From Bacteroidota bacterium (lineage in GTDB: Bacteria > Bacteroidota > Bacteroidia > B-17B0 > Aurantibacillaceae), in the NCBI GenBank assembly GCA_021156365.1, contig JAJNDK010000001.1, forward strand, positions 434,001 to 498,000: DNA of 64,000 nucleotides, in the 5' to 3' direction. A model generated the notes under the pieces. It did not search any database. It saw only the letters and a program-made list of their open reading frames with translations, and was not told the DNA's origin. The translations under genes were made by a program, and so were the position numbers. Below, in pieces: positions 8,610-17,876 of the stretch; within the stretch, counting starts at the first letter, position 1; the number at the start of each line of letters is the position of its first letter.

Positions 8610-9320
8610 TCACACTACCCTTGGTGTCGCCAGGGGTGTCAACCATTTGTTATTCTTACAGATCCGGCATTCACTACCGGTAATCTGTACATATTGTACA
8701 TTGCCGCAATAGATACAGGCATAGTCTTTTCCTTCGTTTATTCCTTTTACTGGCTGGTCGATCCATTCGGGGTATATAGGCAAACCCGGTAGCACTTCTT
8801 CGTCTTTAAAAAAATAAATGCTTATTTCCCCCGACGTTTCAAGATACGCTCTCCGCACCTGGCCTAAGTGATCCACACCTTTCAGACGCAGTTCGGCAAA
8901 GAATTTATCATAGGGCAAACGGATCCTGCGGTAATTCCTGAAGTCGATCCGGCCATTTTCCAGCAGACAAACCGGCTTACCTTCCAGCAACCGCTCCATC
9001 ATTTTGCTTCTGGAAGTAAACCGTGTAATGCTCCGGTAAAGCAGGATCACTACGATCAATACAAGGATCCCGTAAGTAAGTGGAATGTAATTATAAAACA
9101 TAGGATCGCCCACCGCCGAGCCCAGGGCAATAAGAATAGCCAGCTCGAACACCGACAATTGTTTGACACCTCTCTTGCTTAAAAATTTCAGTGCGATCAC
9201 CAGGATCAGGAACATGACAGTGGTACGGAAAGCGATCTCTCCCAAATAGGACACAGGGATATGCTCTGTGCCGAATATCCGCTGCCAGTCAAAAACTTCT
9301 ATATTTCTATCCTGGTTCAT
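8610..9320 (-). CDS. DUF421 (YetF-like) membrane protein with C-terminal zinc ribbon
   Basis: 236 residues. Three hydrophobic helices at about 25-105 are followed by the cytosolic DUF421 domain: GKPVCLLENGRIDFRN, then LPYDKFFAELRLKGV and the ISIYFFKDEE strand, as in YetF of Bacillus. Beyond the usual domain end there is an extra about 40 residues with two C-x-x-C pairs, CIYCGN and CRICKN, a rubredoxin/zinc-ribbon arrangement. DUF421 proteins sit in the inner membrane; their biochemical role is not settled. The added metal-binding knuckle suggests a partner or redox/zinc sensing role, which is inference. Confidence 0.82.
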   Translation of the reverse strand: MNQDRNIEVFDWQRIFGTEHIPVSYLGEIAFRTTVMFLILVIALKFLSKRGVKQLSVFELAILIALGSAVGDPMFYNYIPLTYGILVLIVVILLYRSITRFTSRSKMMERLLEGKPVCLLENGRIDFRNYRRIRLPYDKFFAELRLKGVDHLGQVRRAYLETSGEISIYFFKDEEVLPGLPIYPEWIDQPVKGINEGKDYACIYCGNVQYVQITGSECRICKNNKWLTPLATPRVV

Positions 9321-9377
9321 ATATCAGATCCGGTTCACAAACATCATGAGAATATGATGCCAGTCAAATGATAAGGG

Positions 9378-10070
9378 TCAGGTCCCGGTATCTCTTTTCA
9401 GGAGCTGTCGGATGGACACCAGGTGCGCAAATAATACGGCCGGGACCAGCACCGCAGGCAGCAGAACGAAAGGAAAATGCAATACTGCCAGATTGGGCTG
9501 ATCAAAACCAAATTGCTGGAACGGGGTCGGAACGGCCAGGATAGCGTTCACGATAATGTTCAGTAAGAGGGCAAGGCAACTAAAATTCCAGGCAAGGAGA
9601 AATCGATTGCTCAGCTTTTTCTTTACGAAACCAAAGTAATAGATAAAAGGAGCCGATAAGCCTGACAATACATCAAAATTCCGTCCTTCAAATGTCATTA
9701 GTTCCGGAACACCTTTATGCAGGAAGAGCCAGAACAATACGATCTCCACCGGCAAACGGATAAAATGAAAAAGTGTGAGCATACCTGCATCCAGGCAGTC
9801 TATATACCCTCTTCCCTTTTTACCGGCAAACAGGAATACGATCAGTAACAAAGGTGGTAGCAATACCAGCACAAAGCGGGGTGGCAAGGTATCGGTGACC
9901 GTATAAAAACCGTTGAGGCTCACAAGCGACTGGATGAGCAGCCAGGCGCCAATGATCGCCATGGTTGGTTTAGAATAGTGAGTCGCTTTAAAAAAAATAA
10001 ACAAGGCCAGCAAAACGGTAAGGCAAAAAAACAGCTGAACATAAAAAGGGATGGTTTCCATTGCATTCAA
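9378..10070 (-). CDS. Hypothetical 7-TM integral membrane protein
   Basis: 230 residues with about seven hydrophobic helices and few conserved polar motifs; a charged segment near residue 85 (GKKGRGYID) separates helices 3 and 4. It begins MNAMETIPF; the ATG at 10061 is an equally possible start. It lies 71 bases downstream of the Crp-type regulator on the same strand and 57 bases before the DUF421 gene, so it may be co-transcribed with or controlled by that regulator. I do not recognise its function. Confidence 0.65.
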   Translation of the reverse strand: MNAMETIPFYVQLFFCLTVLLALFIFFKATHYSKPTMAIIGAWLLIQSLVSLNGFYTVTDTLPPRFVLVLLPPLLLIVFLFAGKKGRGYIDCLDAGMLTLFHFIRLPVEIVLFWLFLHKGVPELMTFEGRNFDVLSGLSAPFIYYFGFVKKKLSNRFLLAWNFSCLALLLNIIVNAILAVPTPFQQFGFDQPNLAVLHFPFVLLPAVLVPAVLFAHLVSIRQLLKRDTGT

Positions 10071-10141
10071 ATTTTATATGGCAAAGGAACGATGCCTTTG
10101 GTCAAAAGCACTTGCCATTTGGCAGGAAATGAAAGCAGGAA

Positions 10142-10723
10142 TTATTTTTTCGAAAACTCTTTCCGGATCCTGCTCAGGGAAGTATCCGTGATGCCAAGAT
10201 AAGAAGCGATGTGTTTCAGCTGTGCGTAGTGGAATATTTCGGGGTTCATCCGGATCAGTTCTGCATATCGTTCTTCCGCACTTTGATTGATGAGTCCCAG
10301 TGTCCGTTGTTTGAATGTTGCAAATTCCTTCACCAGTATTCCCCTGCCAAATTCCCTGAACTCCGGGATAGCATGAAAAAGCATATTAAGTTTTTCGAAT
10401 GTGATCACATAACCAGTACTGTCAGCCAGCGCCTGGATAGTTTCCTGCGAAGGGATCCGCATAAAGAAGGAAGCCACCTCCATCACTATCCTGTTCTTCA
10501 AAAAGAGACCAGTCGTTACTTCGTCACCATCTGCATCCCGTGTAAATGCCCGCATAGCGCCATCTGCAAGTACGAGGTATTCGTTGCTTACTTTTCCCGC
10601 TTCCAGGAACAGCTCATTTTTTTTGAGCTCCCGTTTTTCGAATTGCTCTGAAATAACAGCCAGGCTTTGTTCCGGCAGAGAAGCGCTGTTCCGGATAAGT
10701 TGGATGAAAGGGTTTTGGTCCAT
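10142..10723 (-). CDS. Crp/Fnr-family transcriptional regulator
   Basis: 193 residues. Residues about 10-115 form the cyclic-nucleotide-binding beta-roll (FLEAGKVSNEYLVLADGAMR is the first half), with no Fe-S cysteines, so it is not an Fnr oxygen sensor. A long dimerisation helix (about 115-145, FATFKQRTLGLINQSAEERY) leads to a winged helix-turn-helix with recognition helix LGITDTSLSRIRKEF. This short-C-terminal Crp subtype is widespread in Bacteroidota. Its likely target is the adjacent membrane-protein gene, by position only. Confidence 0.88.
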   Translation of the reverse strand: MDQNPFIQLIRNSASLPEQSLAVISEQFEKRELKKNELFLEAGKVSNEYLVLADGAMRAFTRDADGDEVTTGLFLKNRIVMEVASFFMRIPSQETIQALADSTGYVITFEKLNMLFHAIPEFREFGRGILVKEFATFKQRTLGLINQSAEERYAELIRMNPEIFHYAQLKHIASYLGITDTSLSRIRKEFSKK

Positions 10724-10732
10724 AGCCTTGAT

Positions 10733-13498
10733 CTATTGCTTCACTACCTTCACTACTGATTTATATCCTTTGTTATCGGTGATGGTAACAAAATACAAAC
10801 CTGCCGGACCGGGGATCTCCATCGATACAGAATTTGTGTTCCGGATCTGTTCTTTAGTAATCACCTGCCCCATGAGGTTAGTGATCTTGATTGTTCCCGC
10901 TGTGATTTCTTTTGATACCACAATATCTATACGGCCTGTACTCGGATTAGGGTATATATATGCTTGCGCAGCCAATACTTGCTTTTTAATTCCGACTGCA
11001 GGTGCGCATTGAATAGTATCGGGATCGGCGGTAGTAATTGTATTATACACTGTATTGGTAAGTACAGGCGGATTAAAATCGAAGTAAATATCGGCCCGGT
11101 TCTGAATTTGTATCCCGTCTGCAACATTAGAATCAGGCATTATCTCATAGATTACATAACCATGGCTGGCTGGTTCATCACTGGTGCTATCGGGGAGATT
11201 AATATTATCGAATCTGAATTTTAAAACGCTACCCGGTAATACTTCTGTAATAACCGAATGGCTACTCGCAATCACTCTCATTGAATTAAGATCCAAGTTG
11301 CTGTTCAAGGAATCCAATACATTAATATTAATTGCTGAAGCATTGCCGGTGTTCTGGAAACGAATGGTATAAGTCAGCAATTGCTCATCGGAAATATAAT
11401 GAGGTATACAATTTCCAAATGGGTAAACCTGTTTATCGTTTGGATCATATCCGTTTATCACAGGGTAATCATAATTTTTATAATTATTTGACGTGTCAGC
11501 ATCACCTGACATAGGAGTGATGGAAACCATAAGATGAATGGTATCTCCTATCGGGGCAGAAACCGATGTACTGCAATTGATAACAGGGTTTAGTCGCAAA
11601 GAATCGAAAACTAGGCTAATAAAATTCCAGATCAAAGTATCTCCACTTACAAGATCCGGAGACGGTACTGCATTCTGAAAACTCAATTCGTTATCAAGAA
11701 CTACTTTCAGACTTCCACTTACCGGCGAACACCTCTTATTACCTGCATCAACAACTATTTGCTGGGAAAAACCAGGCCTGAAATTTCCACTGACCAGGTT
11801 TGCCTCCAGATCAAAAGAGCTGGCAAAGACAGGGCCCGAAATATAAACCGAAGTTTGTCTTGTACATCCTCTCGCATCAGTAACACCTGCATTATAAATT
11901 CCTGGTACTATTGGACGAAGCGTAGAGTCATTTAACAAAAGCGTTGAATTCCAAACATAATTATAAGGAACTTCACCGCCTATCGCATGCAAGCCCACGT
12001 AGCCTGAATCCGAACAGGAAACATTTAAAACACTGTCAAAACCAATTGATAAATCTGAACAGGTATCCTGGTATAATTTCAAAATAAAGGAGCTTCCCAA
12101 CATATTTCCTTGTGTCAGCTCAAACACACTCGTATCCGGATCAAAATCCATAATGCCTGAATAGATCCCACTTACATAAATGTTTTCGAAGCGATCTACA
12201 GTAATTGAACGCCCCCCATTCATAGCATTTCCTCCAAGGCCTCGTGCCCAGACAAAGTCCCCAAAGTAATTTAATTTACTAATAAATACATCAGCTCCAT
12301 TGCTAAGATTGTATATACCCTGGCCAGGGTCAAAATCAATCGTACCTAAAAATTCGCCGGTAGTGTATATATTATCAGCGTTATCGAGTGCTAATGAACC
12401 CTGCATAATAACGCCCTCTACTCTTCTGTTCCATAGAAAATTACCGTTAGCATCCAGTTTATTTACAAAAGCATCCCAATTTCCCAACCCGCTATAAGTT
12501 AAAGAAACGGTTCCAGATCCGGGATCAAAATCTACAGTTCCCGAGAAAAAACCGGATGTAAGCACATTTCCATAGCTATCCACTTTGATCGAGTTACCCT
12601 CACCCCACGCAGTGCCTGTACCATGAAAATTTTTCGCCCACATAAAATTTCCCGAAGTATCCAGTTTGCTAACGAATATGTCAGACCCAACCGGACCGGG
12701 ATCGCCTGTGAGTGTATAAACTCCACTTCCCGGATCAAAATCAACAGTATCACTAAAATAACCTGTACAATATACCATTCCTGCCTTAACGGCTATAGCA
12801 TTGGCAATAGCCTCACTGGTTCCGCTTCCTTCAAATTGCTTTACCCAGTTGAAATTACCGTTGACATCCAGTTTTTCAACAAAAACGTCCCTACTTGCTA
12901 ATAATGAAGAAAGATTAAAAACTCCCGGTCCGGGGTCAAAGTCAACGGATATCCCAAAAAAACCGGTAATATAAATATTATTCAATTCATCCGTTTCAAT
13001 ATCCCAGCCCCATTCATCACCCGTTCCGCCAATTTGTTTTACCCACAAAAAATTGCCGGCACCATCCAGCTTACAGATAAAAATGTCTTTTCCCCCGAAT
13101 GAAGTAAGCGGATAAACACCTGGTCCCGGATCAAAATCTACCGTTCCCTCAAAAATGCCTGTTATATACACATTGCCCGAAGAATCTGCCGTAACAGCCT
13201 TTGCCATATCACGACCACTCCCTCCTATTTGTTTTACCCAGCTCAAATTACCGGTAGCGTCTGTTTTAGCAATAAACCCATCATAATCACCGGCAGATGT
13301 CAGTGTATCTGCGGACGGGCCGGTATTGAAATAAATAAGCGACTGGAAATTTCCGGTCATATAAACATTTCCATTCTGATCTAAAGCAATTTTTGAGTTT
13401 TCATTACTTCCCAAAATACTATTTGCCCAATTAAAATGCTGGGCTTTTGCAAAAGTGGAAATAATCAGGAAAGAAATAAAGGGTAGTATCTTTTTCAT
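10733..13498 (-). CDS. Large secreted SBBP-type propeller protein with DUF7619-like domain and T9SS tail
   Basis: 921 residues. Signal peptide 1-19 (ends AKAQ). Residues about 25-480 carry eight or nine repeats of about 50 residues with the signature DFDPG.GVY.L and DIF(I/V).KLD..GNF.W, i.e. SBBP/beta-propeller beads. A SprB-like strand segment (PYNYVWNS) follows. Next is a DUF7619-type beta-sandwich at about 700-830, starting GYDPNDKQVYP and containing YTIRFQNTGNA. The protein ends in a T9SS type A sorting domain with AYIYPNPSTGRIDI and GLYFVTITD. It should be a cell-surface or released protein. Its stop lies nine bases before the Crp-type gene. The last about 50 codons are nearly identical in DNA to those of the two neighbouring cargo genes. 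Confidence 0.88.
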   Translation of the reverse strand: MKKILPFISFLIISTFAKAQHFNWANSILGSNENSKIALDQNGNVYMTGNFQSLIYFNTGPSADTLTSAGDYDGFIAKTDATGNLSWVKQIGGSGRDMAKAVTADSSGNVYITGIFEGTVDFDPGPGVYPLTSFGGKDIFICKLDGAGNFLWVKQIGGTGDEWGWDIETDELNNIYITGFFGISVDFDPGPGVFNLSSLLASRDVFVEKLDVNGNFNWVKQFEGSGTSEAIANAIAVKAGMVYCTGYFSDTVDFDPGSGVYTLTGDPGPVGSDIFVSKLDTSGNFMWAKNFHGTGTAWGEGNSIKVDSYGNVLTSGFFSGTVDFDPGSGTVSLTYSGLGNWDAFVNKLDANGNFLWNRRVEGVIMQGSLALDNADNIYTTGEFLGTIDFDPGQGIYNLSNGADVFISKLNYFGDFVWARGLGGNAMNGGRSITVDRFENIYVSGIYSGIMDFDPDTSVFELTQGNMLGSSFILKLYQDTCSDLSIGFDSVLNVSCSDSGYVGLHAIGGEVPYNYVWNSTLLLNDSTLRPIVPGIYNAGVTDARGCTRQTSVYISGPVFASSFDLEANLVSGNFRPGFSQQIVVDAGNKRCSPVSGSLKVVLDNELSFQNAVPSPDLVSGDTLIWNFISLVFDSLRLNPVINCSTSVSAPIGDTIHLMVSITPMSGDADTSNNYKNYDYPVINGYDPNDKQVYPFGNCIPHYISDEQLLTYTIRFQNTGNASAININVLDSLNSNLDLNSMRVIASSHSVITEVLPGSVLKFRFDNINLPDSTSDEPASHGYVIYEIMPDSNVADGIQIQNRADIYFDFNPPVLTNTVYNTITTADPDTIQCAPAVGIKKQVLAAQAYIYPNPSTGRIDIVVSKEITAGTIKITNLMGQVITKEQIRNTNSVSMEIPGPAGLYFVTITDNKGYKSVVKVVKQ

Positions 13499-13544
13499 AG
13501 GTAGATTTTATGCTATTAAAGATAATCTATTTTCAGGTGCTTGC

Positions 13545-13589
13545 AAAAAACAAAACCCCAACCGTGTCAAAAACTGAGTGGATGGGGTT
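13545..13589 (-). terminator. Terminator of the Delta60-repeat gene (copy of the glnN terminator)
   Basis: AACCCCAACC (13554-13563) pairs with GGATGGGGTT (13580-13589) with one mismatch; on the minus strand the stem is followed by a T-rich run. The 16-base loop is the same as in the terminator at 17819-17854. Confidence 0.75.
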
Positions 13590-13614
13590 CTGGTAAATTA
13601 GGGTATGTGTCCGA

Positions 13615-15225
13615 CTATTGTTTCATCACTTTCACCACTGCTTTGTAACCTTTGGTATCGGTGATGGTAACAAAATATAAACCTTCAGCTCCCGGGATCT
13701 CTACGGAAACAGCATTGGCGTTCCGGATCTCTTCCTTTATAACTAACTGTCCCATAAGATTAACAACCTCAATAGTTCCATGCTCCACTACCCTTCCCAG
13801 CCTGATCTCTATCATTCCCGCAGTCGGATTTGGATAAAAAGACACATCACGCTGAATGGCTGATGCTGCTGAAACAGCTGTAGTTTCAACTGCCGGATAA
13901 TACCGTGCGAGTGCATAATCATAATCGGTTGCGTTTTCCATGTATCCGCCCACTACAATTTTACCATCCGTTTGTATGGCTATTGCTTTTGCTACATCTT
14001 TCCTGACACCGCTTGGATAAAATTGGGTGTTGGCAATTCCGGAAGTACCGAATGTATTGTCAGGACTGCCATCCGGATGATAAGTAAGCACAACAAAATT
14101 TTCATCCATAAACCCACCCGGATCCATATCTGCAAAGCCGGCAACAACTATTCTTCCGTCTGCCTGGATGGAAACCGCCCTCCCTACATCAGTTGAATTA
14201 CCAACCGTTTGAATTATTTTTCCGTTGCCATTAAAGCTAAGGTCAGGATAGCCGGCACCTGTATACCGTGCGACTGCGATATCATAGTTACTTCCGTTAC
14301 TGGCAAAACCGGCTGTTACAATGCTTCCGTCCGATTGCAGGGCGACGGAGCAGATCTCGTCTTCACCGGTATTCATATTGGTTACTATACCTCCACCGGC
14401 AGCGCCAAACGTATTATCGATGGTCCCATTGGCATTGTACCGGGTAATAAAGGAATCTTTTGTGATCACATTGGTTGTCGATTGTGTAAAACCTGCGAGA
14501 ACAATTTTCCCGTCCGGTTGCAGAGCTATGCAATTCAGTTGATCGTGGCTGCCGCTTATGGATTGCACAACACATCCGCTGCCTCCCATTCCAAAAGTAG
14601 TATCGAGGGTACCGTTACTGTTAAAACGCGCGATCGCCAAATCGTTATTCGCGCCAATATCAGCATATCCTGCAACAATTATTTTTCCATCCGGTTGTAG
14701 TACCATGCAGGTGGCATACGTATCACCTGAAATACTGGAGGGCTGTATAATTACTTTCCCGGCTGTACCAAAGGTAGTATCCAATATGCCGGCACTTGTG
14801 TAACGGGCCAAAGCAAAACCCTTATTATAAGTCACCGGCGCTGTAGCCATCCCCGCTACAACGATCTTACCATCGCTTTGAATGGCTACTGCATATCCTT
14901 CATCATTACCCGTAGCCATTTGTGTTTTTTGAACACCATTTCCCAACCCAAACGTATTATCCAATACACCCGCGCTTGAATACCTTGCCAAAGAAAAATC
15001 ACCATTGGAACCATTGTTCGAAAAACCAGCTGCAACGATTTTTCCATCTGCCTGGATGGCAATGGACCGGATCTCGTCCTGCTCGTTAATGGAAGGATTA
15101 AACAAGGCGGTTGTTACCTTTCCCGCGGTCCCGAAAGTCGGATCCAGAGTTCCCGGAGTTTGCGCTGTTGCCGATGTAGCAGCAGCTGCGATCACTATAA
15201 TCGAAAGTAAATGTATTGTTCTCAT
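13615..15225 (-). CDS. Delta60-repeat secreted protein with T9SS type A tail
   Basis: 536 residues. Signal peptide 1-22 (ends ATAQ). The body is made of about eight Delta60 repeats of 50-55 residues, each with LD.TFG..GKV, AIQ.DGKIVVAGF and LARY...G cores, a propeller-like bead. Residues about 460-536 are a T9SS type A sorting domain (FYPNPTAGMIEIRL, then GLYFVTITDTKGYKAVVK). Exported across the outer membrane by T9SS; the ligand is unknown. It has its own terminator at 13545-13589 and sits between two SBBP-type cargo genes with which it shares the sorting cassette. Confidence 0.9.
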   Translation of the reverse strand: MRTIHLLSIIVIAAAATSATAQTPGTLDPTFGTAGKVTTALFNPSINEQDEIRSIAIQADGKIVAAGFSNNGSNGDFSLARYSSAGVLDNTFGLGNGVQKTQMATGNDEGYAVAIQSDGKIVVAGMATAPVTYNKGFALARYTSAGILDTTFGTAGKVIIQPSSISGDTYATCMVLQPDGKIIVAGYADIGANNDLAIARFNSNGTLDTTFGMGGSGCVVQSISGSHDQLNCIALQPDGKIVLAGFTQSTTNVITKDSFITRYNANGTIDNTFGAAGGGIVTNMNTGEDEICSVALQSDGSIVTAGFASNGSNYDIAVARYTGAGYPDLSFNGNGKIIQTVGNSTDVGRAVSIQADGRIVVAGFADMDPGGFMDENFVVLTYHPDGSPDNTFGTSGIANTQFYPSGVRKDVAKAIAIQTDGKIVVGGYMENATDYDYALARYYPAVETTAVSAASAIQRDVSFYPNPTAGMIEIRLGRVVEHGTIEVVNLMGQLVIKEEIRNANAVSVEIPGAEGLYFVTITDTKGYKAVVKVMKQ

Positions 15226-15338
15226 AGCAATTAAGTTTTAAATTTCAATAAAGATTATATTTCTATAATCCGTATTTCATAAAACTTAACTACCGCGCTT
15301 TTTTCCGGAACGATCGCAGAGATTGCAGGAACCGGGAT

Positions 15339-17765
15339 CTATTGCTTCACTACTTTCACTACTGTTTTATAACCTTTGTTATCGGTGATGGTAACAAAAT
15401 ACAAACCTGCGGGGCCGGGGATATCCATTGATAGAGAATTGGTGGTACGGATCTGTTCTTTGGCAATTACTTGCCCCATGAGGTTGGTGATTTCGATACC
15501 AGCGCTCTCCACTGCCCTTTCGAAACGGATCATAATAGTTCCGTTTGTAGGATTGGGAACAAGTGAAACGGCTATCCCTGTTAAAGTATTCTTTAATCCA
15601 ACGGAGTTAATTGTATAGCAGGCAGAAGTATCGGAACAACCGTTTTCAGTTATGATCACAGCATAGTTTCCGTTTGTTGTGGCTGTGAAAGATTGGTTGT
15701 TTTCACCGGCAACAGCTGTGTTCGTGGCACAATCGATCCATTGATACGAATCGCCGGAAGTCGTTGCCGTAAGTGTAATTCCATTTTGCGTAAGCACCGC
15801 AACCAGGTTATTTACCACAAGGCTCAATGTGATCGTACTATCACAACCTGCAGCATTTGGAAGTGTTTGTGTGTATGTTCCGCTGGTGGTATAGATCTGA
15901 CTATTCAATGTATAAGAGTAGCAGGCTGTATCTGAAATCAATGATGCTGAAGGTGTATTTATAACAAGGCTCAGTTGAATACTACTATCGCAACCTACTG
16001 AGTTCAGAAGATGTTGCACATAGGTACCGCTCGAAAAATAAACCTGGTTGTTTAAAGCAAATGAATCACAGGACGATACATTTAGCATATTAAACGAATT
16101 AGTAATATGAATATTCGCCTGGATCGATAGTGTTTTAGTGCAGCCGGTCCCATCACTTGCTGTAACCGAAAAAATACCGGTAGAATCCGGTTGCAATACG
16201 GAATTATTCACCGGAGGAACGGTATTCCATATATAACTGTATGGTGACTGTCCGTTCAGGGCCTGAATAGATATATAACCCGGTGTTGCACATCCTGCAT
16301 CAGCTATGCTGTCGAAAGTAAAAGCAAGATAGGAGCATGAATCCTGGCGGAGTTTTAGAAGAAAAACATCGCTAAAGCTATTAGGAGAAAAAATTGCCGT
16401 TCCCGGTCCCGGGTCAAAATCTACGGGACCTGTACTGAACGTACCTCCCACATATATATTATCCGCATTATCAACATGTAGCTCCCTTGAAGAAGATACT
16501 CCGTTCAGCTGCCTGGCCCAGATAAAACTCCCGGATGAATCCAACCTTGTTACAAAAGATTCGGCTATACCCATCGTGGTCATATTAAATATTCCCGGAC
16601 CCGGATCGAAATCAGTGGTTTGCGTGAAATAGCCACATGTATACAAATTATCATCCCGGTCTATACAAATAGAGAAAACAGCTTTATTATAAGAATTGTT
16701 TGTTCTTCTCACCCAAACGAAGTTACCTGCAGCGCTTAATTTCAGTACAAACATATCCCATGATCCGGAAGCAGCAGCAAGTGTATAGGTTCCCGGCCCC
16801 GGATCGAAATCAGTGGTACCCGAGGAATGCCCGATAATATATAAATTACCGCTGCGGTCTATACAAATGCCTCTTGAATCAACAGCACTGGTGCCACCGA
16901 TTTTTTTTGCCCAACCAAAATTACCGGCGCTATCCAGTTTACAAATAAATGCTGTATTCCCGCTCGAACTGCTAAGATTAAAGATACCCGTTCCCGGGTT
17001 AAAGTCAGTAGTTCCCTGAAAAGTTCCGGCTAAATATGAATTCCCCAATGAGTCAAGCTCAAAATGGGCACAGGTATTTATGTTATTACCATTAAATTTT
17101 TTTACCCATATCAGATCTCCCGAATGAGTATATTTACCTATATACACTTCGTAATAACCCGACAAATTAGCAACACCGGCACCCGGATCGAAATCAGTGG
17201 TTCCCCGCGTTATACCTACCATAAATATATTGCCTGCTGCATCCAGTTTCAGGTCATAGCCAACACTCGCTACTGTTGTAAGCATACTTTTCGCCCAGAT
17301 ATATGCGCCTGAAGAATCCAGTTTCATAAGGAAGGCGCTATAAAAGCTACCAGTACCTGCCATAGTAAAAACACCTGCACCCGGATCGAAATCCACGGTA
17401 CCAATAAAAGCTCCGCTGATGTATATATTCCCGGACGTATCCAACTGCAATGCCTGTCCCCTATCCTCACCACTACCGCCTATTCGTTTCACCCAGATCA
17501 AATTTCCTGAAGCGCTTGTTTTACTGATAAAGAAATCGTCGTCCCCCTGAGAGACAAGATTAACTGTTCCAGGGCCCGGATCAAAATCGGTTGTTCCTGC
17601 AAAATGTCCTGTTGCATATACATTGCCCGCAGCATCTGTTTCTGCCTCTGCAATATATGCATAGCTGACAGAATCCGGTTCAAAATGCTGAACCCACTCA
17701 AAATCCTGAGCTCTTATAAAGGAAGACAAACCTGCGAACAGGACAAGCAATAGTGTTTTTTTCAT
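15339..17765 (-). CDS. Secreted SBBP-type propeller protein with T9SS type A tail
   Basis: 808 residues. Signal peptide 1-19 (ends IRAQ). Nine or so bead repeats (DFDPGPG signature) occupy about 20-480. Then come a SprB-like segment (SPYSYIWNT), two about 43-residue repeats with CDSFALNNQVYFSSGTY and CYSYTLNSQIYTTSGTY cores, and an Ig-like strand region (about 675-730) ending in a Cys pair. The type A sorting domain is at about 735-808. A minus-strand TATTTTTG box at 17783-17790 lies 17 bases upstream of the ATG. Paralogous in its first half to the 10733-13498 product. Confidence 0.88.
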   Translation of the reverse strand: MKKTLLLVLFAGLSSFIRAQDFEWVQHFEPDSVSYAYIAEAETDAAGNVYATGHFAGTTDFDPGPGTVNLVSQGDDDFFISKTSASGNLIWVKRIGGSGEDRGQALQLDTSGNIYISGAFIGTVDFDPGAGVFTMAGTGSFYSAFLMKLDSSGAYIWAKSMLTTVASVGYDLKLDAAGNIFMVGITRGTTDFDPGAGVANLSGYYEVYIGKYTHSGDLIWVKKFNGNNINTCAHFELDSLGNSYLAGTFQGTTDFNPGTGIFNLSSSSGNTAFICKLDSAGNFGWAKKIGGTSAVDSRGICIDRSGNLYIIGHSSGTTDFDPGPGTYTLAAASGSWDMFVLKLSAAGNFVWVRRTNNSYNKAVFSICIDRDDNLYTCGYFTQTTDFDPGPGIFNMTTMGIAESFVTRLDSSGSFIWARQLNGVSSSRELHVDNADNIYVGGTFSTGPVDFDPGPGTAIFSPNSFSDVFLLKLRQDSCSYLAFTFDSIADAGCATPGYISIQALNGQSPYSYIWNTVPPVNNSVLQPDSTGIFSVTASDGTGCTKTLSIQANIHITNSFNMLNVSSCDSFALNNQVYFSSGTYVQHLLNSVGCDSSIQLSLVINTPSASLISDTACYSYTLNSQIYTTSGTYTQTLPNAAGCDSTITLSLVVNNLVAVLTQNGITLTATTSGDSYQWIDCATNTAVAGENNQSFTATTNGNYAVIITENGCSDTSACYTINSVGLKNTLTGIAVSLVPNPTNGTIMIRFERAVESAGIEITNLMGQVIAKEQIRTTNSLSMDIPGPAGLYFVTITDNKGYKTVVKVVKQ

Positions 17766-17782
17766 TCGTTGGTTTTACAAAG

Positions 17783-17790
17783 CAAAAATA
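17783..17790 (-). promoter_or_regulatory. -7 box (TATTTTTG) of the 17765 T9SS gene
   Basis: Exact TAnnTTTG match on the minus strand with a leader of about 14 bases; it lies between the gene and the glnN terminator. Confidence 0.45.
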
Positions 17791-17814
17791 AGCCATTTCA
17801 GCCTGTTACATAAA

Positions 17815-17858
17815 CAAAAACCCCATCCGTGTCAAAAACTGAGTGGATGGGGTTTTTA
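17815..17858. terminator. Terminator of glnN
   Basis: AACCCCATCC (17819-17828) pairs perfectly with GGATGGGGTT (17845-17854) around a 16-base loop. A-runs on the left and T-runs on the right make it usable from both strands; on the minus strand it ends glnN. Confidence 0.85.
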
Positions 17859-17876
17859 CTTCTATTTCATGGGCTA

